Under the pieces are notes generated by a model. It ran no database searches. It was not told where the DNA came from and saw nothing but the letters and a program-made list of their open reading frames with translations. Of a stretch of 64,000 nucleotides of DNA, positions 39,659-54,600 are shown piece by piece. Location of the stretch: NCBI RefSeq assembly GCF_045679555.1, contig NC_092099.1, positions 10,400,076 through 10,464,075 of the forward strand, given 5' to 3'. How positions within the stretch are numbered: the stretch's first letter is position 1; each line of letters begins with the position of its first letter. A program made the translations under genes and the position numbers. The stretch is from Salvelinus alpinus. Taxonomy: Eukaryota; Chordata; Actinopteri; Salmoniformes; Salmonidae.

Positions 39659-42600
39659 CTTCAGCAATTATAAAACAACAAAACACTTGTATAAGGGAGG
39701 TGAAAGTCCCGGTCGTGAGGCCAACTAAGCAACTATTCCTAACAGTCAGCATAAAATGACATTTTCCATAGCATTGTCAATTTATCTGCTGAACCGAGGT
39801 GGATCAGCCTGTTTTCATGTCAAGTAGTCCAACCATACGGTTTGGTTTTGTACCCATGTAACCTTATGTTTACGATCATTTAAAACAACCACCTGGGGGA
39901 ATCCAAGAACAAGCCTGAATACAAATCATGGGACATTATTTTGGATCTTTTCAGTCAGCATTTGAAAAGTTCTGACGGCATATTGTTGGTTTGGAAAAAA
40001 ATCTATGATTAACGAGAGGCTGATAATGTTTTCAGCCTCGCTGCCAAGACTGGAGCCATCTCTGATCTCCCAGGAGGCCTTTGGCAGAGTGACCCTGAGC
40101 AATGTCAACACAGACATCATGCCAAGTCGGAGTGCTGCAGACAACAACCATCCAAATAATAACTGTGCAGTATGCACATGCCTCTTAATGTCATTTTTCA
40201 GTCCACATCAACCTCTCAATGAAAGCGGACAGTTAACACTTCACAACCTTCCAAAGGAAGTCAATGGCAGTGTCCGAATACCCATACTTGCTTTCTAAAT
40301 AGGCAGTTTTAAATTTAAGTTTAATAGTATGTGACATTTCTAAAATCAAGTATACTTTAAACGCCCGGATGGCATACTCATTTCAGCTTTGACAACAGCT
40401 GATCAATTAGATATGGGGATGCGCTACAGAAGTGAACAAATAGCGGGAAACAACAAAAATCAAGTATGGTCTAAATGCTAGGATGTTATACTAATTTCAG
40501 ATCTAGTCAAATTTGATGCACACTTTTCCACAATGCATTGGAAGAGGTGGGCTGCGAGTGATAGGCCCTAGGTTTCTTCAAGTAGCCAAGCAACAAAACT
40601 AGGCTACTTAAAAATGGGAAGATGCCAAAAGCTTCTGCAGTGAAAAAAAAAAGAAGTAGGCTAAGTAGTTTTTGTTCTCCTTTAAAATTAGTATTGCATC
40701 ATATTTGAAAACAGAAGTATTTTTATTTTACCCATAGTGAATCTATTTTCTCACTGAAAAGTCTGTTCTCTTGGCCTTCGTCAGAGCTTTTAAACTAAAT
40801 ACTAAACCATCTTGATTTCTGAATGTGTCGGTACTGCGTTATTGATGGCATGTTACTCAGGCCTTTTGATTTGAACATATGTATTGTTTAAGTTTTGTAG
40901 GCTACCTATTTAATTAATGGATCAAGCCTGAGCAGTCATTCTGATCTCGTTCCCAATGATCAGTGGTTTAGTTTATTATGTTGCTGTCCAGCAGTTCTGA
41001 ATTTGCGATGCACCTGACTGTCCATGTTTTTCTGTGCAATAGCATTTTGATTTGAACATCTGAAAAGTGTGTGTGTACTAGGCTATTTGATTGCATTTAT
41101 ATTAAACTACCGTTCAAAAGTTTGGAGTCACTTAGAAATGTCCTTGTTTTTGAAAGAAAAGCTGATTTTTTTTAATGGAATATCTACGTAGGCCCATTAT
41201 CAGCAACAATCACTCCTGTGTTCCAATGACACGTTGTGTTAGCTAATCATTTTAAAAAGGCTAATTGATCATCATAAAACCATTTTGAAATTATGTAAGC
41301 ACAGATGAAAACTGTTGTTCTGATTAAAGAAGCAATAAAACTGCCCTTCTTTAGAGTAGTTGAGTATCTGGAGCATCAGCATTTGTGGGTTCGATTACAG
41401 GCCAGAAACAAAGGACTTTCTTCTGAAACTCGTCAGTCTATTCTTGTTCTGAGAAATGAAGGCTATTCCATGTGAGAAATTGCCAAGAAACTGAAGATCT
41501 CATACAACGCTGTGTACTGCTCCCTTCACAGAACAGCACAAACGGGCTCTAACCAGAATAGAAAGAGTGGGAGGCCCTGGTGCACAACTGAGCAAGAGGA
41601 CAAGTACATTAGAGTGTCTAGTTTGAGAAACAGATGGCTCACAAGTCCTCAACTGGCAGCTTCATTAAATAGTACACGCAAAACACCAGTCTCAACGTCA
41701 AAAGTGAAGAGGCGACTCTGGGATGCTGGCCTTCTAGGCAGAGTTGCAAAGAAAAAGCCATATCTCAGACTGGCCAATACAAAGAAAATATTAAAATGGG
41801 CAAAAGAACAGACACTGGACAGAGGAAGATTGTAAAAAAAAAAAAAAGTGTTATGGACAGACAAATCTAAGTTTGAGATGTTCTGATCACAAAGAAGAAT
41901 ACTCGTGAGATGAAGAAAAAAATGACGATGCTGGAGCAGTTCTTGACGCCATCTGTCAAGCATGGTGGAGGCAATGGGATGTCTGGGGATGCTTTGGGGG
42001 TGGTAAAGTGGGAGATTTGTACAGGGTAAAAGGTATCTTAAAGGCTATCACTCCATTTTGGAGTGGCCAGCACAGTCACCGGATCTCAACCCTATTGAGC
42101 TGTTTTGGGAGCAGCTTGACCCTATGGTATGCAAGAAGTGCCCATCAAGCCAATCTAACTTGTGGGAGGTGCTTCAGGAAGCATGGGGTGAAATCTCTTC
42201 AGATTACCTCAACAAATTGACAACTAGAATGACATAGGTCTGCAAGGCTGTAATTGCTGCAAATGGAGGATTCTTTGACGAAAACAAAGTTTGAAGGACA
42301 CAATAATTTAATTAAAAATCATTATTTATATTTCCTATTCATTTTGCAACTCATTTCATGTATGTTTTCATGGAAAACAAGGACATTTCTAAGTAACCCC
42401 AAACTTTTGAACGGTAGTGTATGTTACAGCACTTTGGTTTCGCTAATAAATATGTTGAAATGGAATCAAAATAATATTTTTCTGTCTTCAGTCCTAGCAT
42501 AGATGGGCTATATGGTCTACTACAGTATAGGTTGAATGTGATAGGCTGATTATAAGCAGCTTGAGTAGGCCAATAACGCAATTCCTATTCTATTCAGAGT

Positions 42601-45600
42601 TTAGAGAAATTAATCAAGTTGAAAATTAGCTATTTTCAGGCTGGTTAATGCGATGCATGTCTGTCCCACCCCACCTACTCAGCCAATCAGGAGCCGCTAC
42701 TGCGTTGCACCCGGGGCATACTTTTTACTAACCGGTACGTGCTAAATAGTATGTGGCGAAGAGTAAATAGTATGCAGTCTGTAGTACACTAGTATGGGTA
42801 TTCGGACACGGCCAGTGTGTGGTGGCCTGCACAACTCCAGTTCTTGAACCGGATGCGCTGGTTACAATTCTTGCCTTGTAGTTGGGATTAAGACAAACCA
42901 GGTGGTCAAATTTCATTTGATGTGGCTTCCTCGCCGTGTCTCCATCTGCACTGATGTGTCCGAGCAAGACTGGTGAAAGAGTCCGCTAGGGTGCAAGGCC
43001 ATCATCACAATACTGCTTTGACCTTAATAGTTTTCAGGCCAATATAGCTTAACCTATTTATTGTGATTCTATGTCAATTGTAATGTATAATAAAAAAAAA
43101 AAACAGAATTCAGACCTCAATAGTAGAGGCATAGACAGAGGGTGGCCAAAATGTATATGCGGTCCTGAGTCGGAAGCCTCGACCGCTACACCAGAATGGC
43201 ACAATGTCTATTTTTCATTTTCTTGTCTGGAACAATAAAGTAACTACTAGTTACTGGACTCACCTGGCAGGAGAGCTGGAGATGAGCAGGGAGCGGACGA
43301 ACATAGAGCAGAGGAACGAGGCTGAAGGCAGGACGTGGGCTGGGGTGTATAGCAGCTGAGGGGGAGAGAGGAGTGAGTTATGAGGAGCTCCTGATGCTTA
43401 TCCCCCCCCCCCCCCCAGAACCTGGTCTAACTTTCTAATACAATCTAGAAATATTTGTAGACCAACTTGTTTTAGCTAGCATCTAAAGTGAACTCAGTAT
43501 ATTTAGTAGTTCACTACATGGAAGTATACAAGTACTTGGCACGTGCACTATTTAAGCAAAACTAAACATGAACTTTGAGGGCCAACACTACACAACGTAG
43601 AAACACTAGCTTATTTACAAGTACGCAAATAAATGGCCAGTGGCCCTTGCATGAATGCGCGTGCGCACATACACACCTCCTTGATGGCAATGGAACCCTG
43701 TGGTAACTGAATCCTTTCTGCCATGGGATTGGTCAGCGCTTCTTGCTGCTGCCTGTGTTTCCCTAGCAACAGATAGAACGGCGTCACGGCAACACTGTCG
43801 TCCACCATGAGCTGAAAAACACCCCAAAAACAAATACAGTCAGGACTTCAATAGAGAATGCTATACATGTGTTACAGGAATAGATTACTTTGGCAATATG
43901 TTTCGCAACTGCTTTGTAACAAAGTGGGATTGTACCCGTTTACTGGACGCCAACAGTCTGTCCTCCTCAGTCTTAGTGCTAAACGTCATCAAATCCTACA
44001 ATGGAGAGGATGTCAGACAGAACTCTGTGGTTAGTTACCTGCCAGTGGAATAAGAAGTAAAAGCCACACATGCGCCATCCCCTCAGATGAACGGGTTCTT
44101 TACGTTCAATGTCATTTAGTAGTTTGGGGGATCTTGTATTCAAGGTTTGAATTGGAACAGAACATGTGGTGTGTCCAGTCATTTAATGTATTAGGGGTGA
44201 CAAAGGAAAGGAGACGAGGAAGCCATGAGTCTGGAGACAGTCTGTGTATTATATATTCACCATGTGTTGGGTGAGGAAGTAGAGCTGGGATCTGTTGAGC
44301 CATTGAGCGTGCTCCTCGCAGCTCTCCAGCATCTGGTCGCGCGGGGCGAAGATGGCATGCTGTACCTTGCCCGTGCACAAGGCCCTCTGGGAGTAGAGGG
44401 GCAGCGGCTCGCTGGGCTTGAACACAAACACTGGTGGGAGGAGAGGTCATTGATGAGTGAAGCCCATATAACCTAGGTGATGTTGCCATACCACACAACC
44501 CAAAGACCCAAAGTTTAGCTAGTTGCACACATGTAACATGGCAGGTTCCCCTAGGTATTCCATAATATGTACTTTGGTCTTGGTAGACCCAGCCAAGTCT
44601 AAATCTAAATAAGCAAAGAGAAAGAGTCCTGTTGGAGCTACAACCAGGAAGCACTCACAGTTGGAGCAGCCAGACTGACTGCAGAAGGCAGCCATGTTCT
44701 CAGACAGTGGGTCGGCCTGGAGCAGGCTCACATCCACGGGGGTACTCCACTCCACTGATTGAGAGAAGGGAAGAGAGAGAAACGAAAGTAGGAAAACAAA
44801 CGTCAGGTCTATGGATTGAACAGATTTTATTTTAGGTTGTGGTTATGTTGCTTATAGGACAATTGCACATAGGCACACACACGTCAGAGGGTCTGTCTTA
44901 CGTGAGCAGGTGAGGAGGTTCCAGCAACAGAGTTGGTTCTTGGTGCTGGTCCCCAACAGGTACTTGGAACAGCTTAACCTTCCAAAACAAAGGTCCCTGG
45001 TGGATCAAAAAAGTCTCATCTTTCAAACCCATTCACCAGTCTCTTACCATACTTTCAAAGTACCCATGACCATACCACTCACAGGATTAGTGGCAAGGAC
45101 CTTTTCCACACCAGAGCTACAACAACAAATACAGTCATCTGAAATCATTTCTGTTCAGAGCACAAGCAGACGCCAAACAGAAAATCAATAGGAGGCGGTT
45201 ATACAAGGGGCTGTGGGCAGCTGGAATAACAGTGCGGAGGCCCAGTGCTCGCCTTCCAAAGCCATTTCTGTACCAGCAAGTGCCTACATTACTCAGAGCA
45301 CATATGAGGCAGAGCTAGCCCTATACATTACATCCTCATTTAGGTGGGGGAAGTAAAAGGATGAAGAGTGATGTATAGTTGACTCTTGGGACCATTGTGA
45401 ATAACAGCACTAAAACCAGGGCATGCAAATGGAAGTAAAAAGAACACATTCAAATTGGGACACGTAAATGACACAGCACTGCAACAGTTAACATTGATCA
45501 CGAGTTTATAGGCAGCAGCTAGGCAGCTCTGGCATGCAATTGAGTAAGACTCAACACCAAATACTAGTTTTCTGCACTCGCTGACCTAAGGAAGGGGGAG

Positions 45601-48600
45601 TTGACTTGGCAAATATTGTTGTAGAGGCTCCCTCAATGTTACGGAGCAGGTTCTGTCTCCCAAGTTAACATGGCTGGCCAATATCACTTGTTTTTTTTGT
45701 ATGTTCCCGATCTGTTGCCATAAAGTACACTCGTTTTGTGCCAGTGAAGTCAAATATTACAGACTTATCTACCACGGAGGGTTTTTACACAAGTAAACAA
45801 TGTAAAATGTGAATCTAAGTTCATATCACGAGTCACAGCTGCTAGATTAAAAAGCCATCTTGTTTGTTGATAGACAGCCATATCTGCTAACGTACACATT
45901 TTTGTTGAAATGTCTGCTCACATTGTGTATAAGTGTCTGCAGACATTTCATGCATGTTTGTGTATACTTGTATAAGTGTGTGAAGTTGTTGCTAAGTGCG
46001 TCTGTCTGTTTATAGGTGTGTGCGAGTGAGCTCTGACCTGATGGCCCCTGGGGGCTGGGACAGGGTGGTAAGCAGCTCCCAGGAGGGGCTCCATACAGTC
46101 ACCACTTCCTGGAAACCGACAGCCAATAGGGAGCCGTCGGCCGAGAAGCAGCAGCAGCCAGGCTTAAGGAGGTGGTACCCGCCCACAAAGTCACATGACC
46201 AGGAGGCGCCCTCTGCTGGTAGTCAGCGGCATAGAGAGAAATGAAAAGCCAGGGTGAATATTAGAGCGTCAATGTGGTTTAGCTCATCATCAATACCTTG
46301 ATTAGCCGAATCATGTGTCAGCGAACAATAACTAGCAGGTCTTGCCAACTCCTGGCCATCAGGCTCAGTGATAGAAAATAACCATTTACCCGTGGTGTCC
46401 GAGTTGTCTGCCAGCAGCCAGGCTTTGAAGTAGCCGTCGAAGCTGATGGTCACCAGCATGGTGGTCTCTGGTGAGGGGCTGAAGCACATGGCTGTAATCT
46501 GGTCCTCGTGGGGGGCTGTGACTGTAGTGTTCAGCACAAAACTACAGAGGGGGGAGGAGGAAGGGTAGAGAGTGGACGAAAGATGGAAACCACATTTTTG
46601 TGTATATATAGTGTATGTTTAAGTATGTGGACACCCCTTCAAATTAGTGGATTCGGCCATTTCAGCCACACCCGTTGCTGACAGGTGTATAAAATCGAGC
46701 ACACGGCCATACAATCTCCATAGACAAACATTGGCAGTAGAATGGCCTTAGTGAAGAGCTCAGTGACTTTCAACGTGACACCGTCATAGGATGCCACTAG
46801 GTCATCAAATTTCTGCCCTGCTAGAGCTGCCCGTCAACTGTAAGTGCTGTTATTGTGAAGTGGAAACGTCTAGGAGCAACAACGGCTCAGCCGCGAAGTG
46901 GTAGGCCACACAAGCTCACAGAACGGGACCGGCGAGTGCTGAAGCACGTAAAAATTGTCTGTCCTCAGTTGCAACACTCACTACCGAGTTCCAAACTGCC
47001 TCTGGAAGCAATGTCAGCACAATAACTGTTAGTAGGGAGCTACATGAAATGGTTTTCCATGGTAGAGCAGCTGCACACAAGCCTAAGATCACCATGCACA
47101 ATGCCAAGTGTCGGCTGGAGTGGTGTAAAACTTGCCGCCATTAGACTCTGTAGCAGTGGAAAATCGTTCTCTGGAGTGATGAATCAAGCCTTATCATCTG
47201 GCAGTCCAACGGACTAATCTGGGTTTGGCGGATGCCAGGAGAACGCTACCTGCCCGATTGCATAGTGCCAACTGTAAAGTTTGGTGGAGGAGGAATAATG
47301 GTCTAGGGCTGTTTTTCATGGTTCGGGCTAGGCCCCTTAGTTCCAGCCAAGGGAAATCTTAACGCTATACCATACAATTCTAGACGATTCTGTTCTTCCA
47401 ACTTTGTGGCAACAGTTTGGAGAAAGGCCCTTTCCTGTTTCAGCATGACAATGCCCTCATGCACAAAGCGAGGTCCGTACAGATATGGTTTGTCGAGATC
47501 GGTGTGGAAGAACTTGACAGGCCTGCACAGAGCCCCGACCTCAACCCCCATCAAACACCTTTGGGATGAATTGGAATGCCGACTACGAGCCAAGCCTAAT
47601 CGCCCAACATTAGTGCCCGACGTCACTAATGCTCTTGTGGCTGAATGGAAGCAATGTTCCAACATCAAGTGGAAAGCCTCCACAGAAGAATGGAGGCTGT
47701 TATAGCAACAAAGGGGGGGGACCAACTCCATATTAATGGCCATGATTTTGGAATGCGATGTTCGACGAGCAGGCGGCCACATACACTACAAGACAAAAAG
47801 TATCACATGGATACGGCCAAACGTGTGAACAGCATTAACTAAGGGGCTTGTTAATGACGAGCATGAAAAATGGCACGTTGATATGAAGACATGTACAACA
47901 TGTAACCAGTAGTGGTTACTATGGTGTGCAAACAAATAGTACCTCTGAGTTTTCTCATCGTACGCCCACAGCTTCAAATTGATCTCTAGCTCAGAGCCTT
48001 TTTGCGTCCTCTCCTCCACCGTAGCAAGCCAGTCGCCGCGGGTGTCGAACGCCGCCCTGACCACCTCAAACTGGTGCAGACCTTCTTCGTGGATGTACTC
48101 CTGCTGTACTATGTCCAACTGAAGGTAGAAGAGAAATAGTCAAAGGATTTTCATCAGCTTGATTGGTCAATAAGAGTTAATTTTGAGTTCATGACAAAAG
48201 AGCGAAGCCAGACCCCAAAGACTCAGGCCATCCATTCTAGTCATTCTATGTCTAATAGTCACATGACATCAACGTTCAAGAACCTTCCTAGGTAGCTCCC
48301 CTGGGCCAAGTTAACAAGGACAGTGTTTGGTGTTTTTCATTGACAGCTCCAGGCAATAAAAGCTGTGCTTACATTGTAGAGCAGCTTGTCGCGATGGAGA
48401 GAGTAGAACTGCAAGTGGCCTGGTTTCCCGTTGAGCACCAAGGCTTTACTACGCGGGTCGATCATCAGGTCTGTCCGCACACCCTCACTCTTGACCAGCC
48501 CCTGGATGACGGCCGACACTTTAACACAGCTCTGGATGATAGTGATTTCTTGACAGGGAAAATAGGGAGAAAAAAAGATGGATCAGGTCTACAGATTAAA

Positions 48601-51600
48601 CTCTGTGACAACATCCAAAAGCCCTTACAGTTGTTTGACACAACATATAGTGGGGTCCAAAATTATTGGATCCCTTGATAAAGATAAGCAAAAAAAAGAC
48701 TAAAAGAAATAATAAAAATAATGAGTTATATTGTATGCGCAATTTATTTTTGAAATTATATTATTTAATACTACCACAATTGCTCAGAGAACTAGATTTT
48801 GTTTAACAAGTCAGAGATCAAAATCTCTTTACTCTAGCACTCTCCCCTGGCGAAGATAACGAGACAGATTTTTTCGAAAATGTTTTGAGATTGAAGAACA
48901 CATTGGGAGGGATTTTAGACCAATCCGCCATTCAGAATCCTTCCAGACCCTTGATATGTTTAATCTGCTCTTATGGACTTCCCTTGTGAATTCAAACCAC
49001 AGGTTTTCAATGAGGTTCTGTCTGTCAATGGCCATCTCGGTCTGGAGACTGAGATGGCCATTGCAAAATGTCGATTTTGTGGTCAATGAACCATTTCTTT
49101 GTGGATTTTGGATGTGCTCTTGTGGTTATTGTCCTGCTGAAAGATCCACGTGTTGCCAAGTTTCAGCCTTCTGGACAAAATGTTCTGGTACATGGTAAAG
49201 TTCATGATGCTGTTTGACCTTAACTCATTTGATACCAGGAAATCCCCAGGTGAAAAAGATGAAATTCTGATGATTCACCACCATATTTTACAGTAGGTAT
49301 GTGGTTCTTTTCTGATTATGCATCTTTGGCGTGGCCAAAGAGCTCTATTTTCATGTCATCTGACCATAGCACTGGTTCCAATCCAAGTGCCAATGCCGTT
49401 TAGCAAACTCCAGGCATTTACAATGTGTTCTTCTCATAAAATGTTTTTAGAAAAAGTCTGGGTCGTTATCCTTGCAAGGGCAATATTGAACGGGGGATCC
49501 AAATATTTTGACCCCTATCTTTGAGATGTATTTATTTATTACTTGTTAAACACAATCTTTCTCTGAGCAATTGTGTTAGTATAAAATAATAAAAACAATG
49601 GTGCATACAATATATCTCAGAATTACTTAGGAACACAAGCATTTCGCTACACCCGCAATAACATCAGATAAGTTTGTGTCAGCAATAAAATTCGATTTGA
49701 TTTATTTGTTTATATACACAGTATTTTTTGCTCATCTTTAATCAAATGTTGGACCCCACTGTACATGGTGATGTCAGCACCAGCCATTGCTAAGATAAAA
49801 TAGTATATGCTACTTGGGAATCTTCCCTTTCAAGAGTGAGACGGAGGACCCTGAACAGTTTTAAGCATCTTTCCTTAAAGTAATCACTGAAATCCACTAC
49901 ATAGCAGTTACCATTCCAGTCATGTCAGATCAGTGATTACTTCAAGGGAGGGAGGCAAGATGGAGGAATGAACCATGAAATTATTGTAACAGGGTGCAAC
50001 AGTCCTTACTGTTGTCAGAGTGGGAGGTGCAGAACAATGAACCGTCAGGTGACACGGCAATGTGTGTGATTGCGCCGGCCAGGCGCGGCAGGAAGTCCAT
50101 CTGGGTCTCTTGTGTGTAACACCACTGGACCAGCACCGATTCTATCCCCCCACTTAGCAGGTTGGTGCCTACAGAAAAGAAGCGGAGACAAAGGCCATCA
50201 CGCCACTGGTCAGAATGCTTCCATCATGAACCAGGAAAACAGTTGGCATAGAGCAGGGGTCGCATTAGCTTTTAGAAATGTGCATTTTCAAAACGCAGAC
50301 AATCAGAAAATCTGAGTTTCAAACCATTTCACCTGCATTTTATATTGAAAGTCAACTGTGTTTATTTGCCTAAATAGAATGATCAGCGGCGTGCAACTAT
50401 AGTTTTTCTTCACATTAATGCAACACATTCTGCAAAAAATAGCTGGGTTTTCATCAGATAACAGAAGTGCAAGGTGTTTTTTCCCAAAAAAACACGCATT
50501 GCCATCAGATTTCTCATGTTTATCATAGAAAGAATGTAGCCAGCTAAATGTCCTAATGTTTTCCTTGCAGTTCATCGAGGATCCTTTTTATATTGAAGGA
50601 CTGAGAAGCTCAGTTCTGCTGACTTTTATAAAAGGACATTTTACTCCAAAATGAAAGAAAATAAGTATGCTGACAACATCTAAAATATCATTTCCACCTT
50701 CAGAAATGAGCCCAATAACATATTGGTAAAAATATTTGAATAATTTTGACATATTGGACCATGCATGGTCTATCAGATGTACCATTAGCACTAAGCATTA
50801 TCACCTGTAGCCCAATTGATGCAGCATAGTGGCTATAACATTTACATATGCTGAAGCATGGGGTTTGTCCATCTGCATTTACCCCATTGGACACAACATC
50901 CTGATTGTTGTTGTTATTCATAATTAATATTTTATTATAATTAATTGTTCACTTTCAGGCATTTCTATTACAAAGTACATCACTGCCCTTTAATTAAGAT
51001 GCCATTGTCCACTTTGAGCTGTTGCGCAGCTGCTCCTAGACCATGACTGAAAACTTCAGCTGTAACTTTTTTTTTTAAACAAAGGTCAAAAATGCTTTCA
51101 TAATACATTTACTAAAACGGCTTTGCATTAACAATTTATGTGAACTGATTGCTTGTCAGAATACATGTTTCCCTCCCCATGGCTCTCGCAACTTGAATGC
51201 GCCTCAAGAGGAATATTTATCTTACAGAACACATGGCAAGTCGACGAGGTAAATAGGTAAAGTATTCTGATTTTGTTTTAATAAGATTACATGGCAAAAA
51301 TAGTAGCACTGGAAAGTTGCAAGCCGACCCGAGTGACAAAGTAGAGGCTTTGAATTACTTTGTCAGCAGTACCACTGCTTGAGTTGAGTGCCACAGTAGT
51401 GCGCATTATAGACTATTTAATTCCCTTCATCTGGACAATCAGAGTGTCAGCAACAATCATGCATGTCAGTTCTTTGCACACAGCTTAATTAACAGAGAAA
51501 ATTTAATATTTGGGAATATATCTCATATAACAGACATGAGACCCCTGTAGTGTGATCAAAGATGATGATTTGTACAGGTATAATTCAACAGTTATAGGGT

Positions 51601-54600
51601 CAGGGGTTATAGGTTACCTTCAGGGGTGAATTGCAGTGTGTTGACTGCCCCGTGGTGCCAGTGTAGGGTGGAGTATGTGTACTCCTTCTTCTGGTTGAAG
51701 TTTCTCCTATGAAGACAGAGAAAGAACATTGATTGTGAGTGATGCCAATCCAGTGTTCCCCCTAAATGTGGTCTTAAGTGAGACCATGTATGGTCATGGC
51801 CGCAATGTTCCTCCGGCATCACTCACCACAGGCGAATTTTGCCGTCCTCGTGACCTGTGGCGATACAGTCCTCTTTAGGGTGGCACGAGACACAGGTGAA
51901 GGCATTCTTGGCCCATTTCTTATTCCCCGGCTTGAGGAAAAACCTGTGGGGCACAGAAACAGACAATACAGTTGAATGAGTGCTATGACTAGTGATGACC
52001 AATGTTTAGTCGGGCAATGTCAAATCCCCATAACATACTGTAATGTAATCAATCCCGTTTCCAGACGAGGGGGTTGCTCAAAACAATCGAGAGGGCTGGC
52101 TGAACTCCCCCACTCCTGACCACAGACAAGCAGAAAGGCCACTCATCCAACAGACAGGACTGCCGTTCAGCGTGTTTGGACTTGTATTGCACAAACACTA
52201 GCCAGAAAGACATTAACATTCATGCTTAGAGTCCTTGAAGGGGACAGCCTCCTGACAGGGCAGAATGTTGTTTACCTGTAGGACTTCTGCTTCTTGAAGA
52301 AAAACACCTCAAGCTGTAAACCTTTGGCGGCAGCAATGTATTCACCCTGTTAGATTGGAGGAATAAACAAGCTTTTCACAAAGAGCTGGCGTCCATATTG
52401 GAGGTGGTAATAAAAAAAAACTCAAACCTTTCGCTTAACAATACAATGGCAAACTATGACAAGTGATCCAAGCGTAAATTGTTTGCTGCCAGAGACTTGT
52501 TTACTACTGAAGTTCCAGGTAGGCCTACTACACGTACCTCTCTGCCAAAGGAGGCAGCCCCAGAGGGGCTGACATCACAGAGGACGGCCGAGAGCTCTCG
52601 CGCCTCCACTTCCTGGTCCTCACTTCGGGGCAGATGAACAGCTACCAGCTGGAACAGCTCTGAAGACACACACAACCATGTCAGAGATCACCCTCCTCCA
52701 CATTCTGCACTATTATGTTGACCAATTACAAAATAAATCACTTGTGACTTGAAAGAACACTGACTGACTGCAAAAAGACCCTATATAGGCATTTAAGGAC
52801 AATTGATGTGCAAATGCAAACCTCTGATTTGTACTTACCAGAGCTTTTGTCATTTGCCATTGGGACGACGACAAACACAACTCCTCCATGATTTTCAGAG
52901 ACGTATATGGAGTAGATGGGGTACCCAATAATGAAGGTCTGAAAAGTATTATAGTGAAGTGATTTATAAATACAGAACCAGTCAAAAGTTGACAAACCTA
53001 CTCATTCCAGGGTTTCTTTATTTGTACTATTTTCTACATTGTAGAATAATGGTGAAGATATCAAAACTAGGAAATAAACACACGGAATCATGTAGTAAAC
53101 AAAAGTGTTAAATTAAAATATATTTTTTTATATTTGATTCTTCAAAGTAGCCACCCTTTGCCTAGATGACAGCTTTGCACACTCTTGGCATTCTCACAAC
53201 CATTCTAGTCAACTGGAATGCATTTAAAATTACAGGTGTGCCATGTTAAAAGTTGATTTGTGGAATTTCTTTCCTTAATTTGTTTGACCCAATCAGTTGT
53301 GTTGTGACATTCTAGGGGTGGTATACAGATATTGGCCCTATTTGGTAAAAGACCAAGTCCATATTATGGCAAGAACAGCTCAAATAAGCAAAGAAACGAC
53401 AGTCCGTCATTACTTTAAAGACATGAAGGTCAGTCAATCCGGAATCAAGAACGTTGAACTTTTCTTCAAGTGCAGTCGCAAAAACCATCAAGCGCCATGA
53501 TGAAACTGGCTCTCATGAGGACCGCCACAGGAAAGGATGACCCAGAGTTACCTCTGCTGCAGAGGATAAGCTCATTAGTTACCAGCCTCAGAAATCACAG
53601 TCCAAATAAATACTTCACAGACACATCAACATCAGACCTTCATGGTCAAATTGCTGCAAAGAAACCACTACTAAAGAACACCAATAAGAAGAGACTTGCT
53701 TGGGCAAAGAAACACGAGCAATGCACATTAGACTGGTGGAAATCTGTCCTTTGGTCTGGAGTCCAAATAGGAGATTTTTGGTTCCAACCGCTTTGTCTTT
53801 GTGAGACGCAGAGTACGTGAACGGATGATCTCCGCATGTGTGGTTCTCATCGTGAATCATGGAGGAGGTGTGATGTGTGGAGGTGCTTTCCTGATGACAC
53901 GGTCTGCGATTTATTTAGAATTCAAGGCATACTTAACCAGCATGGCTACCACAGCATTCTGCAACGAAACACCATCCCATCTGGTTTGCGCTTAGTGGGA
54001 CTATCTTTTGTTTTTCAACAGGACAATGACCCAACACACCTCCAGGCTGTGTAAGGGCTATTTGACCAAGAAGGAGAGTGATGGAGTGCTGCATCAGATG
54101 ACCTGACCTCCACAATCACCCGAGCTCAACCCAATTGAGATGTTTTGCGATGAATTACACCTTTCCAGGAGAAGCTGGTTGAGAGAATGCCAAGTCTGTG
54201 CAAAGCTGTCACCAAGGCAGCTTATTGGTTATTACATGATTCCAGGTGTGTTATTTCATAGTTTTGATGTCTTTACTATTATTTTAAAATGTAGAAAGTA
54301 GTAAAAATAAAGAAAAACCCTTGAATGAGTAGGTGTCCAAGCTTTGACTAGTACTGTACATAAAGCAAAAAGGAAGCAGCGATCGCAAATGATTTTGGCA
54401 AAGGGTGCGGCTGTACCTTGATGAGGATGCCATCTGTGAAGTCCCACAATCGGACAGTGCCATCTGCTGAGCACGAGTATACCTGCAGGAGAGTGCAACA
54501 ATGTCACGTCTACACTCAAAACATTGCAATGAACAAACATTCCTCAGAAACACCAAACCATAAGAGCAACAACAAACCATTCATTCGACAAACATGCTGA

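Larger units (their letters stand above)
40268..42812. mobile_element. Inverted-repeat element in wdr75 intron 19, hosting a Tc1 copy
   Basis: Ends 'cagtgtccgaatacccatac' and 'gtatgggtattcggacacgg' are inverted repeats about 2.5 kb apart. With the nested Tc1 (41105-42419) removed the host is about 1.2 kb. No transposase identified; superfamily not assigned. Confidence 0.7.

Noticed and set aside
39469-39759. Plus-strand 96-aa frame over the wdr75 terminal exon
   Set aside because: Antisense shadow of the acidic, repetitive C-terminal exon; no independent motifs.
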